Positions 45,160 to 55,000 of a DNA stretch of 64,000 bases are shown piece after piece. How positions within the stretch are numbered: position 1 is the stretch's first letter; every line of letters starts with the position of its first letter. The notes beneath the pieces are model-generated. The model was not told the DNA's origin. It did no database searches and was given only the letters and a program-made list of their open reading frames with translations. The translations under genes and the position numbers were made by a program. Origin of the DNA: Sphingobacteriaceae bacterium. GTDB taxonomy: Bacteria; Bacteroidota; Bacteroidia; Sphingobacteriales; Sphingobacteriaceae. Location: the NCBI GenBank assembly GCA_017745075.1, contig JAGIAD010000029.1:558001-622000 (forward strand). The letters run 5' to 3'.

Positions 45160-47654
45160 TGGAAAGGCTTTTAATTCTATTGATTCTGTTCTTGTTAGGT
45201 ACCTATCACCCATTTAAAGCACAGACCAGAAAAGACAGCATGAAACGAAAGATGAACCGTCAATATAAGCACAAGATATTAGGTATATCCGAGAGCGGAA
45301 AATGGGCAATGGTTGCTAAGTATTACGACCTAAACCGTGATACTACAATGGTGGTTAATTCATCTGTTCCAAATGCCCCCCTTTTCACTATCACGGGCAT
45401 GAATCAATTTAAATCATTTTTAAAAGATGAAGCCATTATAGCCTTCGGTAATAAAAAGGCAGAATACACAAGTCTGAAAACACTTGAAAAAATAATTTAT
45501 GATCATGTTAAGCATATCTATGTCCTGACGGCTACAGGGCAGTATGCTATTCTTAACGAATCGGATGTACTAGATGTTTTCAATTTTAGCGGACAAAAAT
45601 TATACACATTAGATGCCATTAAAAATCTACCAATATCGGATCAGCATGGTAAAAGTTTCGTGTACAGGAAAAACAGAGAAGGTTATGAAATCATCGATAT
45701 TTCGGGAACTGCGCCAAAAGGTATCTATAATACCCAAAATGTAATCAGTCACATTGAAGTTAGTAAATCCGGGAATTTCGTTATCGTTGTGGAGACTAAA
45801 AACATTTCATTTGCTGAAAACTTAGTTTTCATAGACATCAAAAATGGAATGGTTTCTAGGCCTAATATAAATTCCCAAGAAAAAGATGCTTATCTGGGCT
45901 ATACAGAAATTGGGAATGGATCAGCTTGGTTACTTAATGTAAACAGGAAAATATTTAATAATGGTATAGTTGATATATGGTATGGAAATGATGGTAATCT
46001 TAATAATAAAGATAGAGGTTATGAAGTAGTAAGTGAGTATTCTTATTACGATATAGAAGCAGAAGAAACCGTAACTCTATATTCTAATACCAAAAATACA
46101 ATATTGCCAACAGGAAATGACCGTTTTTTATTGCTTTTTAATGAAGGAGAATTGCAAAATTATACTTCACTTGCTCCTGATATTAACCTGAAAGTCTATG
46201 ATATCCTAACTAAAAAAACAGCAAAATTGGATACAATCAAAGGTGCGACTCTTGCGATACCGTCAACAGGAAATAGTATTTTGTATCGCGCTATGAATAA
46301 TGATTGGGTTTTGGCAGATCTCCAGATGCAAAAAAAAACAGTGATTGAGAACAGCTTTCTGCAAGAACCTACTTTTACAAGCGATGGAAAAACTATCTAC
46401 TTTGAAAGCAATCAAGGCTTATTTTCTTACGATATCCAAAAAAAAATTCTAACCAACACTGGAATTGGAAAATACAAGCTGGTACGAATTGTCAATAAAT
46501 TGAGAACCAATCTCGCAGGAAGTTATCTGAATATAAATACATCACAGGTTACTGCAACATCACCAATCCTTGTTGAAGTCAAAGATCAAGATGAAAACAC
46601 GATGACTTATGTTACCTTATTCAAAAATAAAAAAAAGGTAGTGATCCCTGAAACACCAAACAAAATAAGAGAACTTTATTATACGCAACAAGTAGATAAA
46701 GTTTGGTACTCTTCTGAAAATTACAATTCTCCAACTGCGATTTATTTCTTAGACAGGAAAAAATCTACTTCTAAACTAATAGTGCCACCTAACAAAAATG
46801 ATCTCTCAGTAAGAGATTTAAAACTTGAAATAATTCATTTTCAAAATAGTGAGGGGAAAAAATTAAATGGACTTTTGTATTACCCAGCTAAATTTGACCC
46901 GTTGAAAAAATATCCTGTTATTGTCCGTATCTATCAGGTTCAAAATAACCTTTCCAATGAATATCAGGTTATTGGTTATGATAATCCGGTAGGCTTTGAC
47001 ATTCGAGCACTAGTGGAAAGAGGGTATTTTGTTTATCTTCCAGATATTGTTTTTGGGAAACAGGGAACCGGGCTTTCGGCATTAGACTGCATAAACAGCT
47101 CTATGAATGCCATTTTAGGAAGAAATTATCTTGATGCTTCTAAAATTGGTCTAATCGGACATTCACATGGAGGTTATGAGACAAATTTCATCGCAACGCA
47201 CTCCGACCGCTTTGCAGCGTATATTTCCGGAGCAGGCAACAGCGATATCGTAAGATCTTATTTTTCCTACAACAGCAATTTTCACAGCCCGTTTTACTGG
47301 CAGTATGAAAATGGACAGTATGAGATGCCTTCTTCCTTATCAGCAAATAAAGAACTTTATTTTAAGAATAATCCGATTCACTATGTCAATAAGGTAAATG
47401 CGCCTATACTAATATGGGCAGGAAAAAAAGATGAAAATATCAAATGGGATCAGACATTAGAGTTTTATGTGGGACTAAAAAGAAATAATAAAAATGTAAT
47501 TGCACTGTTTTATCCTAACCAGGGGCATGCATTAGGTCTGGGAACACCTGAACGTATAGATTTATACGAAAGGGTTTTTGACTGGTGGGACTATCATTTG
47601 AAAGGAATAAAAGTTCCCTGGATCGATCTTCAAATAAAAAAGGATGCATTATAG
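45159..47654 (+). CDS. S9-family prolyl oligopeptidase-like hydrolase
   Basis: 831 residues from the ATG that overlaps the susD stop (TGATG); the frame is open further upstream inside susD, but the signal peptide (LLILLILFLLGTYHPFKAQ) begins here. A beta-propeller-like N-terminal region (about 30-560) precedes the alpha/beta hydrolase domain with the nucleophile motif GHSHGG near 668, an Asp near 757 (AGKKDENI) and a His near 789 (NQGHALG). It is exported and most likely cuts peptides. Fused to the susCD operon, it argues that the SusCD pair imports peptides. Confidence 0.88.
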   Translation: MERLLILLILFLLGTYHPFKAQTRKDSMKRKMNRQYKHKILGISESGKWAMVAKYYDLNRDTTMVVNSSVPNAPLFTITGMNQFKSFLKDEAIIAFGNKKAEYTSLKTLEKIIYDHVKHIYVLTATGQYAILNESDVLDVFNFSGQKLYTLDAIKNLPISDQHGKSFVYRKNREGYEIIDISGTAPKGIYNTQNVISHIEVSKSGNFVIVVETKNISFAENLVFIDIKNGMVSRPNINSQEKDAYLGYTEIGNGSAWLLNVNRKIFNNGIVDIWYGNDGNLNNKDRGYEVVSEYSYYDIEAEETVTLYSNTKNTILPTGNDRFLLLFNEGELQNYTSLAPDINLKVYDILTKKTAKLDTIKGATLAIPSTGNSILYRAMNNDWVLADLQMQKKTVIENSFLQEPTFTSDGKTIYFESNQGLFSYDIQKKILTNTGIGKYKLVRIVNKLRTNLAGSYLNINTSQVTATSPILVEVKDQDENTMTYVTLFKNKKKVVIPETPNKIRELYYTQQVDKVWYSSENYNSPTAIYFLDRKKSTSKLIVPPNKNDLSVRDLKLEIIHFQNSEGKKLNGLLYYPAKFDPLKKYPVIVRIYQVQNNLSNEYQVIGYDNPVGFDIRALVERGYFVYLPDIVFGKQGTGLSALDCINSSMNAILGRNYLDASKIGLIGHSHGGYETNFIATHSDRFAAYISGAGNSDIVRSYFSYNSNFHSPFYWQYENGQYEMPSSLSANKELYFKNNPIHYVNKVNAPILIWAGKKDENIKWDQTLEFYVGLKRNNKNVIALFYPNQGHALGLGTPERIDLYERVFDWWDYHLKGIKVPWIDLQIKKDAL

Positions 47655-47665
47655 CATCCTTTTTT
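47636..47665. terminator. Bidirectional intrinsic terminator overlapping a stop codon
   Basis: AAAAAAGGATGC, ATTATA, GCATCCTTTTTT: a 12-bp stem between the convergent S9 peptidase and DUF6520 genes; the TAG of the peptidase lies in its loop and stem. Confidence 0.85.
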
Positions 47666-47668
47666 TGC

Positions 47669-47929
47669 TTAGTTCACTTTGAACAATTCTTCCCCGCACA
47701 TAGTCGAGGAGATTGGTTCATCATGCAGTGGTGTTGCATTATCACCTGTCCAGGTACATGTTTCGGTACCTAGAGTACTACATTGCTGCCTTGCATCAAT
47801 ACACTGCCCGGTTACGGCATTGATTCGATAAGCTGCTACCAATGCTTTTTTACTTGTTGTTGCTTTTGTTGCAAAAGCAGCACCTGCGCCTATTAATATA
47901 ACAGCAACAGGAAAGATTAATTTTTTCAT
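47669..47929 (-). CDS. DUF6520 family small secreted protein (locus B), 86 aa
   Basis: A Sec signal (MKKLIFPVAVILIGAGAAFA), then about 60 residues with five Cys, four of them in a compact group (GQCIDARQQC then ETCTW and STMC). Homologue of the protein at 7317-7568, with more Cys. It is preceded by the same conserved leader element and by a MauE-like gene. Function unknown. Confidence 0.75.
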   Translation of the reverse strand: MKKLIFPVAVILIGAGAAFATKATTSKKALVAAYRINAVTGQCIDARQQCSTLGTETCTWTGDNATPLHDEPISSTMCGEELFKVN

Positions 47930-47946
47930 AATAGAAAAATTTAAGG

Positions 47947-47984
47947 ATTAGTTGTGCCTACTCTAGAAGGTTTTCGGCTTCCCC
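47947..47984 (-). promoter_or_regulatory. Conserved leader element upstream of DUF6520 (copy B)
   Basis: Minus-strand GGGGA-A-GCCGAAAACCTT, then CT, then AGAGTAGGC, then ACAACTAAT; 18 nt before the DUF6520 start and 13 nt after the MauE-like stop. Compare 7263-7299. Confidence 0.65.
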
Positions 47985-47997
47985 TTTGATTAGTATC

Positions 47998-49467
47998 TTA
48001 AAATCCAGCCCTGAAGTGGTACCTGATCAGTTCGTTTCCGACCATAACAAAAAAATAGTTCTCAGTTGCCATCATGTGCGACATTTTATTCTCTTTTTGA
48101 TTATACACATAGAAACTTCCCACATATTCTTGCCTATCAAGTTTATATATATCAATTACCGAGGCTTTCTTCCAAGCTTTGGTATTTTCATGCTTTCCCA
48201 TCAGATTCGATTGATTGAACAATAGATAATGGTTCGCTGTCTGATTTTTATTGACAACCAATGGCGGTGCAGCCATTTTATATTTACCATCTCCAAGCTT
48301 TTTACTGGTGAGCTTTGCGATTTTAGTGGTATCGATGGTATGAAGTTTACCCTGCACCCCCAAGTCACTATTCATCACTATGAATTCGTTTCGGTAGGCA
48401 TAAGTATAAATGACCTTATTGGAATTATAGCTTTGTATGATTTTTCCGTCTGAATCAAAAACACCATCAACCTGCTTTTCCAGAATAGAGGAAAATAGTT
48501 CAATTTTCGGAAGCTTACTAAGATTCAGACCTGCTAAAGTATACTGCTGGTTAATGCTATTCTGAGTTCTTATCGCGAATTTTGAGGAATCAATGACCAC
48601 TAATTGGTTGAAGTAAGCATCCCTGTAACTAATGATCCTGGCATTTGTATCACCGAGCCTTCCTTGATAAATAACAGGTACACTCCCATCATAGAGGTAA
48701 TAAAATGGAGCCTTTACCTGAACCTGCAAATTGCGGAACTTGAAATCTGTTTGATCAGGTTTAATTCTAATTTGTGTAAGGCTCCTGAGCCCGGTATCTA
48801 CCGCTGTGAGCAGAAGAGGTGCTGTAAGGTTACCAAGATATATTTTACCGTCGCTAATTCCCGCAAAATAATAGGAGTTAATTCCAAGATTGAACCGTTT
48901 GTCTTCTATGACCGGGTGCAATAAAAAACGCCTTGTAAAATTGTTCTCTTGTTTAATAACATGTTCAGAGGAAATAAACAAACCTACAACCACCGCAGCG
49001 GAAAAAGCACTTACTGACAATGCCAGGGCAAAGATCTTATACGGTTTCGTTTCGAACTGCTTTTGCAAAATATAAATTGTAAATATTGCAAGCAGTACAC
49101 ATACTATATTAAAAATCAGGTGTTCCGTCCATCCCAATTTTTCCAGGATACCTCCGCACGAGCAGGGCACGAAATCACTATAATTTAAAATGATAAAAAT
49201 ATAAACTGTAAAGCTTACCATGATTCCTAATGAAAGGTATAGTCCAATAAGTCTCATACCTTTAGTGCAAAGCATAAAAGCAATAATAACCTCGGTAATA
49301 ATTACTGCATATGAGATAAATCCGGCATAAGCACTAAGCAAAGGCGACTGTGCAATCTGTACCTGGAAGTTCTCAAAATCGAGTATTTTACTCACCGCTG
49401 CATAACAGAAAAGCAGTGCAAAAAAATAACCTGCCAGAACAGGCAGTACTTGCCGCATATTTCTCAT
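47998..49467 (-). CDS. MauE/DoxX-like membrane protein fused to a large periplasmic domain
   Basis: 489 residues. The first ~150 match the short MauE-like protein of locus A closely in layout, including C102-S-C104 in PCSCGG and the GLYLSLGIMVSFTVY helix. A fifth membrane helix (about 152-172) then leads to a ~310-residue extracytoplasmic, beta-rich domain without Cys motifs and without a recognised family, perhaps a propeller. Such a fusion could bring substrate or partner binding to the redox core. The gene precedes DUF6520 with the conserved leader between them. Confidence 0.8.
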   Translation of the reverse strand: MRNMRQVLPVLAGYFFALLFCYAAVSKILDFENFQVQIAQSPLLSAYAGFISYAVIITEVIIAFMLCTKGMRLIGLYLSLGIMVSFTVYIFIILNYSDFVPCSCGGILEKLGWTEHLIFNIVCVLLAIFTIYILQKQFETKPYKIFALALSVSAFSAAVVVGLFISSEHVIKQENNFTRRFLLHPVIEDKRFNLGINSYYFAGISDGKIYLGNLTAPLLLTAVDTGLRSLTQIRIKPDQTDFKFRNLQVQVKAPFYYLYDGSVPVIYQGRLGDTNARIISYRDAYFNQLVVIDSSKFAIRTQNSINQQYTLAGLNLSKLPKIELFSSILEKQVDGVFDSDGKIIQSYNSNKVIYTYAYRNEFIVMNSDLGVQGKLHTIDTTKIAKLTSKKLGDGKYKMAAPPLVVNKNQTANHYLLFNQSNLMGKHENTKAWKKASVIDIYKLDRQEYVGSFYVYNQKENKMSHMMATENYFFVMVGNELIRYHFRAGF

Positions 49468-49627
49468 CGAATTATTTTGTTGTTTTCCGTAAGTAAAACT
49501 CCATAATAATTATATAAGTAGAAATACAGTAAAGTAATAATGAAACTCGAAAAAGAAAAAAAGATATGCGAAAAAGTATTAACGATATATCAAAAAGTAC
49601 CCAACTAACAAAAATGGCCTTTAACCA

Positions 49628-50401
49628 TTAGATTTCTGACAAAAGTCTTGGGAAAAGTTCCAAAGGAAGCCGATACTTTTTTCGGAAAAGAAAATGCATG
49701 TTATTATAGACTGAAAAGCCATTTCTAGCAGCAATTTCTTTAAAACTGTAATTGGTAAAAAGTTGGTCTACTAAAGCGCCCAACATCTTAGTTTTATTGA
49801 TGAACTGATAAAATGTATCCCCAAAATATTCCTTACAGTCCTTTTGAAACTGATTGTAATTTATAGCAAAGTTACTGGCAAGTATCCTAAGTGATTTTTC
49901 TTCCGAAAGTTGATAACTATTTAGTAGCTCATCTAAATATCGTAGTCTGTTTGGTGTATATTTAATTGAAGATTCAGCAATCGTTAGTTCGTAAATATAG
50001 AAAGTTATTAAATGGTTGGCTCCATCCAGTATTCCAAATCCACTGAAAAGCTTCAATTGTTCAAATTCTTTTAAGTGAATGTTTACAGGAATAATCTGAA
50101 TTTCTGCTTTTAAAGAAACTATTTCCAAGAGTTTTCTTTCAAGCTCATCAAGAGACTTTTCCTCTAAGGTTAAAAAATCAAATTGCTTCACAATCTTTTG
50201 GTCATTGTAATGATAATCATCCGATGCAATTGATACCCTTTTGAAAAAGATCATATAACTATCTAAAATCTGTTTTGTAAGCTTAGCTAGTTTCTCTAAA
50301 TGATTAGAGCTCAGAAGTGATGATTTGACCGGAAGTTGAGAGAACCGAACCATCGCATCTCCGATACTGTGGTTTAATAAAGACAGTAAGTAGATATTCA
50401 T
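49628..50401 (-). CDS. AraC-family transcriptional regulator
   Basis: 257 residues. The N-terminal ~160 form an unassigned helical sensor-like domain; the C-terminal ~95 are an AraC-type DNA-binding domain ('LRILASNFAINYNQFQKDC' and 'FKEIAARNGFSVYNNMHFLF'). No membrane segment, so unlike the TPR regulator of locus A it should sense an internal signal. It stands upstream of the mauE-DUF6520 genes on the same strand and may control them. Confidence 0.75.
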   Translation of the reverse strand: MNIYLLSLLNHSIGDAMVRFSQLPVKSSLLSSNHLEKLAKLTKQILDSYMIFFKRVSIASDDYHYNDQKIVKQFDFLTLEEKSLDELERKLLEIVSLKAEIQIIPVNIHLKEFEQLKLFSGFGILDGANHLITFYIYELTIAESSIKYTPNRLRYLDELLNSYQLSEEKSLRILASNFAINYNQFQKDCKEYFGDTFYQFINKTKMLGALVDQLFTNYSFKEIAARNGFSVYNNMHFLFRKKYRLPLELFPRLLSEI

Positions 50402-50754
50402 GATTGGTCTATTTTGGTATGATTAGTATGAGAAAAATTACATAGAAAGTCAATATAACATAAAGCAACTACTTTACAAAATTTAATTCTCTATAATGGG
50501 AATTAAAACTGCTATTCTGATATAAATACTTAATTGTAAGTATACATATGCTTGGAAATAACCTTACAGATGAAATGCCAACGTCAGATGGCAAAAAAAG
50601 GCAGGGAATCCCCTACCTTTCTTACTCAAATATTGACTTACCGGTGTCTATATTCTGCAGAGATTTCTTAATCAACTTGCATTAGGAACAACATAACCTT
50701 CGTTAAATCACCCCATCCTTTTCAGCCTAGTCTTCTTCAATAGATGTAATTAAA
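50402..50754. other. Intergenic, 353 bp
   Basis: Contains a strong minus-strand terminator (50593-50620), listed separately, and the promoter side of the AraC gene. No gene was seen. Confidence 0.5.
50593..50620 (-). terminator. Intrinsic terminator downstream of the porin-like gene
   Basis: Read on the minus strand: AAAGGTAGGG, GATT, CCCTGCCTTT, then a T-run. Nine Watson-Crick pairs and one G-T. It lies 135 nt past the end of the beta-barrel gene. Confidence 0.8.
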
Positions 50755-51357
50755 TTAGGGAAAAGAATAATTAATCCCCAATTGGATATTTGTATTTTTT
50801 GAAGAATCTCCAATGTCATCTTTTACAATTTTAGTTAAGCCGGCAATATACCTGGCATTCACTCCTAAGTTTGGCGTAAATCTATATCCTAGTCCAAGCC
50901 CTACTCCAAAATTAAAGGTTTTCATAGTGTCTTTATTATTGGCCTTATAAGTACTGCCATTAATATCCCCTTTCGCCTGAGCATTGACAAGGAGCCCGAA
51001 CTCAGGGCCAGCTTCCAGGTAAAATTCAGGAGTGGCATTATATTGAAGCATTACGGGAACATTGATATAACCAAGGGTTTGCTGCATATTCTTTATTGTA
51101 TAAGTTGCCATTTCATAATCGTCTTTTGCCTTTGCACCCTGTTGGCTGTAAACAATTTCTGGTTGAATACTGAATGCCTCAGATAAAGGGACATTAACAA
51201 AAGCGCCGGCGTAAAATCCGATTTTAGATTTAGAATCACCTCCAGTAAAACTAGAAAGGTTACCTCCAGCTTTAACTCCAAATCTTGGGCCGTCTGTAGA
51301 TTGAGCAGATGCAATAGTGCCGATAACTATGCATAAGCTTAGTAAATGTTTTTTCAT
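50755..51357 (-). CDS. Outer-membrane beta-barrel (porin-like) protein
   Basis: 200 residues: a Sec signal (cleavage near TIASAQ), then alternating amphipathic strands with turns rich in Gly/Asn/Asp and a terminal aromatic strand (QLGINYSFP). Fits the small PorT/OmpW-like outer-membrane family (PF13568 type) common in Bacteroidota. There is no visible functional link with its neighbours. It begins 83 nt before the end of the DUF4304 gene on the same strand, so read-through is possible. Confidence 0.8.
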   Translation of the reverse strand: MKKHLLSLCIVIGTIASAQSTDGPRFGVKAGGNLSSFTGGDSKSKIGFYAGAFVNVPLSEAFSIQPEIVYSQQGAKAKDDYEMATYTIKNMQQTLGYINVPVMLQYNATPEFYLEAGPEFGLLVNAQAKGDINGSTYKANNKDTMKTFNFGVGLGLGYRFTPNLGVNARYIAGLTKIVKDDIGDSSKNTNIQLGINYSFP

Positions 51358-51440
51358 TAGATAGGTTTCTTAATTTTTAATAGTTTAATAAGAAAAAAAG
51401 GATAGCACATTGAAAAAATCCATGTGCTACCACTAAGCAG

Positions 51441-52049
51441 TTAATTACTGTATTCTATTTCTTTGAGATATTCTAGTGCTAATTTAGCATTAGGCTTTCC
51501 ATGGAACTCCCGCATAAAATTTTCTACAACAGTATTTAAAGCATTCAAATCACCTTTCGCCTTCAGTAATAAAGTCAGATATTTAAATCTGTTTAAAACT
51601 GTAGTTCCCGCGTACATATTCTTTAGCCAACATTCTGCTAAACCATCGTCTGATAGGTGCTGGTTTATTTCAGGTACTACAATATTTAGAAGATCGGAGA
51701 TTACAACTGAATTGATATTATCAAGAGAGTCTGAAGACTTAATAGACCACCAATGATCAGGACTGCCAGGCATAAATTGACCAATTCTGGCCTGCCACTG
51801 ACATGACCATACATCGGGTAGTTTTGATTCGTCATATGCGAAATCAAAGGTCTGTCCTAAATTATCAGAATAAACGCCAAAGTTGATTGTAAACTTGAGA
51901 TTGTCATTAGTACTATCTTGGCTCTTCTGAAAATTTATAATTCCATAGTTCTTGTGCAACTTTTTATAAAAGTTATTTCCTTTTTTATCAAACCCCTGCT
52001 TTTTTAAAAAAGGAGCTATGACATTAATAATTTCTTTTAAAATGTTCAT
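51441..52049 (-). CDS. DUF4304 protein, candidate immunity to the RHS toxin
   Basis: 202 residues, soluble, no signal. The start 'IAPFLKKQGFDKKGNNFYK' and the strand-rich following part (FQKSQDSTNDNLKFTINFGV) fit DUF4304, a fold often encoded beside polymorphic toxins. It lies 14 nt downstream of the RHS gene on the same strand, the normal place for an immunity gene. The pairing is inferred from position. Confidence 0.72.
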   Translation of the reverse strand: MNILKEIINVIAPFLKKQGFDKKGNNFYKKLHKNYGIINFQKSQDSTNDNLKFTINFGVYSDNLGQTFDFAYDESKLPDVWSCQWQARIGQFMPGSPDHWWSIKSSDSLDNINSVVISDLLNIVVPEINQHLSDDGLAECWLKNMYAGTTVLNRFKYLTLLLKAKGDLNALNTVVENFMREFHGKPNAKLALEYLKEIEYSN

Positions 52050-52063
52050 ATGTTAAATATTTA

Positions 52064-55000
52064 CTATTTTGCAGCTTTTCTAACAACTTGTACAGGGTAC
52101 CCATTTGCTCTAAGCCAATCATCTTTCAATCTTTGAAGGGTATGATAACGTGAGCTTCCGACTTTAGTTTCAATGCCACCCATAACTTCGCCATTAGGCA
52201 TTTGTACTTCAATGTCCATAAAACGCTTCCCATATGGAGTAGGTTTATAAACCTCTGTTTTAACTATCCGCCCCGCTGCCCTCAATGATGCAGCAAGTTC
52301 ATCTCTAAAAGCATTTCCAGCAGCTCTATTAGCTTGAACTAAGGATTTAGTGAACGATTCCTCACCTTGATAGCTGAATTTAGGTGTTTCCTTATATATT
52401 GGTATTGAAGTTGCCCCCTCATTTGCAAGCTCGTAACCAACAATTTCATCAGCATATCCACCATTAACCTCTCCTACTACAAGAGTCCCTGTCGGTGGCT
52501 TTGGAGCTGTTGCCCCAACAGTAGTAGTTTTTGGTGTATTGTTCAACGTCCACGCACTTCTACCTTGGGCAATAGGAGCACCTTTTATGATAGTTCCCTG
52601 TGGAGCACCTATTTTAGCAGCCTGTGCATTTTTTACCATCTGCCCTACAGTTCCAGATACGGCTCCTAAAACACCTCCTATAGCTGCACCAGATAAACCG
52701 CCCATTAATGTTCCTTCTATTACATCTTCCCCAAACATTACGGCAGTAGCAAATCCGTTAATAGCACCTGCTACAGCACCTCCCGAAGCTCCCGCAATAG
52801 CACCTCCTAAAAGACCTCCATTAATTCCATAAGTTGCCGCGGCAGCAAGGGATGCCGAACCAACGGCAGCACCTACACCTCCGGTAAATGCACCTACGGC
52901 AGCACCCATTGCAATTTTTCCCCAGGTAGCTCCCCAGTTCCATTTTACTGGATTCCACGAACCATTCGCTTTTGCTCCTGTTAAGTAGCCACCTACAACT
53001 GCTCCTATAACAATCCATGCAAACTCTCCATTTGGATCATTATATATCAGTGGGTTGTTCATCACATACCCATATCTGTTGTAAAATTGAGTATTGAATG
53101 GGTCCTGGATATTTTCATCCGCATTCAGGAATCTTCTGAGAAGAGGGTCGTAAAGCCTACCGTTCATATGGATGATCCCAACTTCCATATAGTGCTCATG
53201 ACCGGTATAGCCTCTGTCGATAAGCATCCCTCCCGAATTGTTTATCAGTATGGCTATGCTCTCTTTGCCAATAGCTAATTTACTTTTTCCAATGCGAAGG
53301 TGTGTTAGATTACCCCATGCGTCAAAATGCCTTTGCTCAAGCATATTTCCTGCTTCATCACTAATGGCAAGAATGCTTCCAAGATAATCTTTATGCAAAA
53401 ATTTAAAAGAACCACTAGTCTCATCAAAGTTTTTCAAAAATACAATATTGCTTTCATATGGATTACCTTCAATATAAATAATGTGTTTTTCTTTTCCTGA
53501 AATATTGTCTGTAACGACTTCAAAGCTTCCTTCCTCACTGTATAACCGAGTAAATTTTCCATTGCTATCTGCATTAAAGTTTCCTCCATAGGTAACTCTT
53601 TGTCTCATCCCTGTTAATCCGTACTCAAATGCAGCATCTCCTCTTTCCCCATTAATGAATATCGGGTCATTATTTTCATTGTAAAGTACATTCTGTACCA
53701 GATCCTGATCATAATTATCCACCCCATTACTATTCAGTGTCATCCCGGTGGCCTGATAAATCTTGGCTGCATTTTCATACTTGATGGTTCCTACCTGGTC
53801 ATTTTCCAATATTCTACCTTTAGCATCATAAATATTTCTATTGGTAGTAGGCTTAAGTCCAGAAACTGGGTCCGTCCAGTTTACCAAGCGGTTGTTATCA
53901 TCATAATCAAAATATTCTGTATAGGAAGTGATTCCAGATTCCCTGCTTTTAAGTTCATTTTTAATCGCATCAAAAGAGTAAGAGATTTTAATAATATCAG
54001 GCTTAACAGTGGAAGAATGATTAACCTTTGTCAAAAATCCGTTTACATCATACTCGTTATTAATATCCGCCGCTCCTAATTTAGCTTTCACCAGCAGCCC
54101 TTTTGCATTGGTTTCTTTCAGCTCCCATAAAACTTTTCCTGAAGTTTTCTCTTTCACCTGGTAAAGCTCACCATTCCACCCATTGTACAGGTTCTCTATA
54201 GAAACAGTTGTTGTCCCCACAGAAGTATGTATTTCTTTTTCATAAGAGCTTATTCTTCCCTTGTTGTCATAGATAACATTCTTGTAGGAAAAGTAAGCGT
54301 CAGGAGTATCCTGATAAGAAGAGATTATTCTCCCTTGAGGGTCATAGTTTGTATTAAATGTATAACTCTTTCCATTGGATAATCCTGTCTTTTCAGTAAG
54401 ACTTCCTTTATTGTTATAGTAAAAATTTATCGCTTTATCAGTTTGGGTTCCAATAGTGGACTTTTCATTCTGCAGCACAAGCTGCCCAAGGTTATTGTAT
54501 TGATAACGTTTCTCTCCTTTTGGGCTTTTTACTCTGGACAGAGCCCCCATATAACCTAGATATTGGTATTCATACACACCGGTAGAAGGATCTTCTACCC
54601 GTATTTTATTTCCCCAGTCATCATATAGCGTTGTTACAATATGTCCAGCATATTTGGCCATTGTCTGCTGTCCTACTGCATTGTAAGAAAACTGCACTGT
54701 TCCGCCCTTATCGGTAGATGATAGTACATTTCCTAAGGCATCGAGTGTCTGGGAAGTTGTTCTCCCGTAATCAAGTGAATTAGTTTCTTTCACTGTTGTG
54801 GTCAACCCAGATATAATTGTCTCTGTCTGCTTCCCGGTAAATGCTGTAGCTTTTACCTTCGCAGGGAAGACTGTATCATCATATACAAGGGTGTTCCACT
54901 GACTGGCTCCTTGTCCGTCAAAGTAATGTTCAGATTCCTTAATCTTCCTGCCAAGTACATCATACTGTGTATCTTTAGAAACATACTGTCCCTGTGCAAA

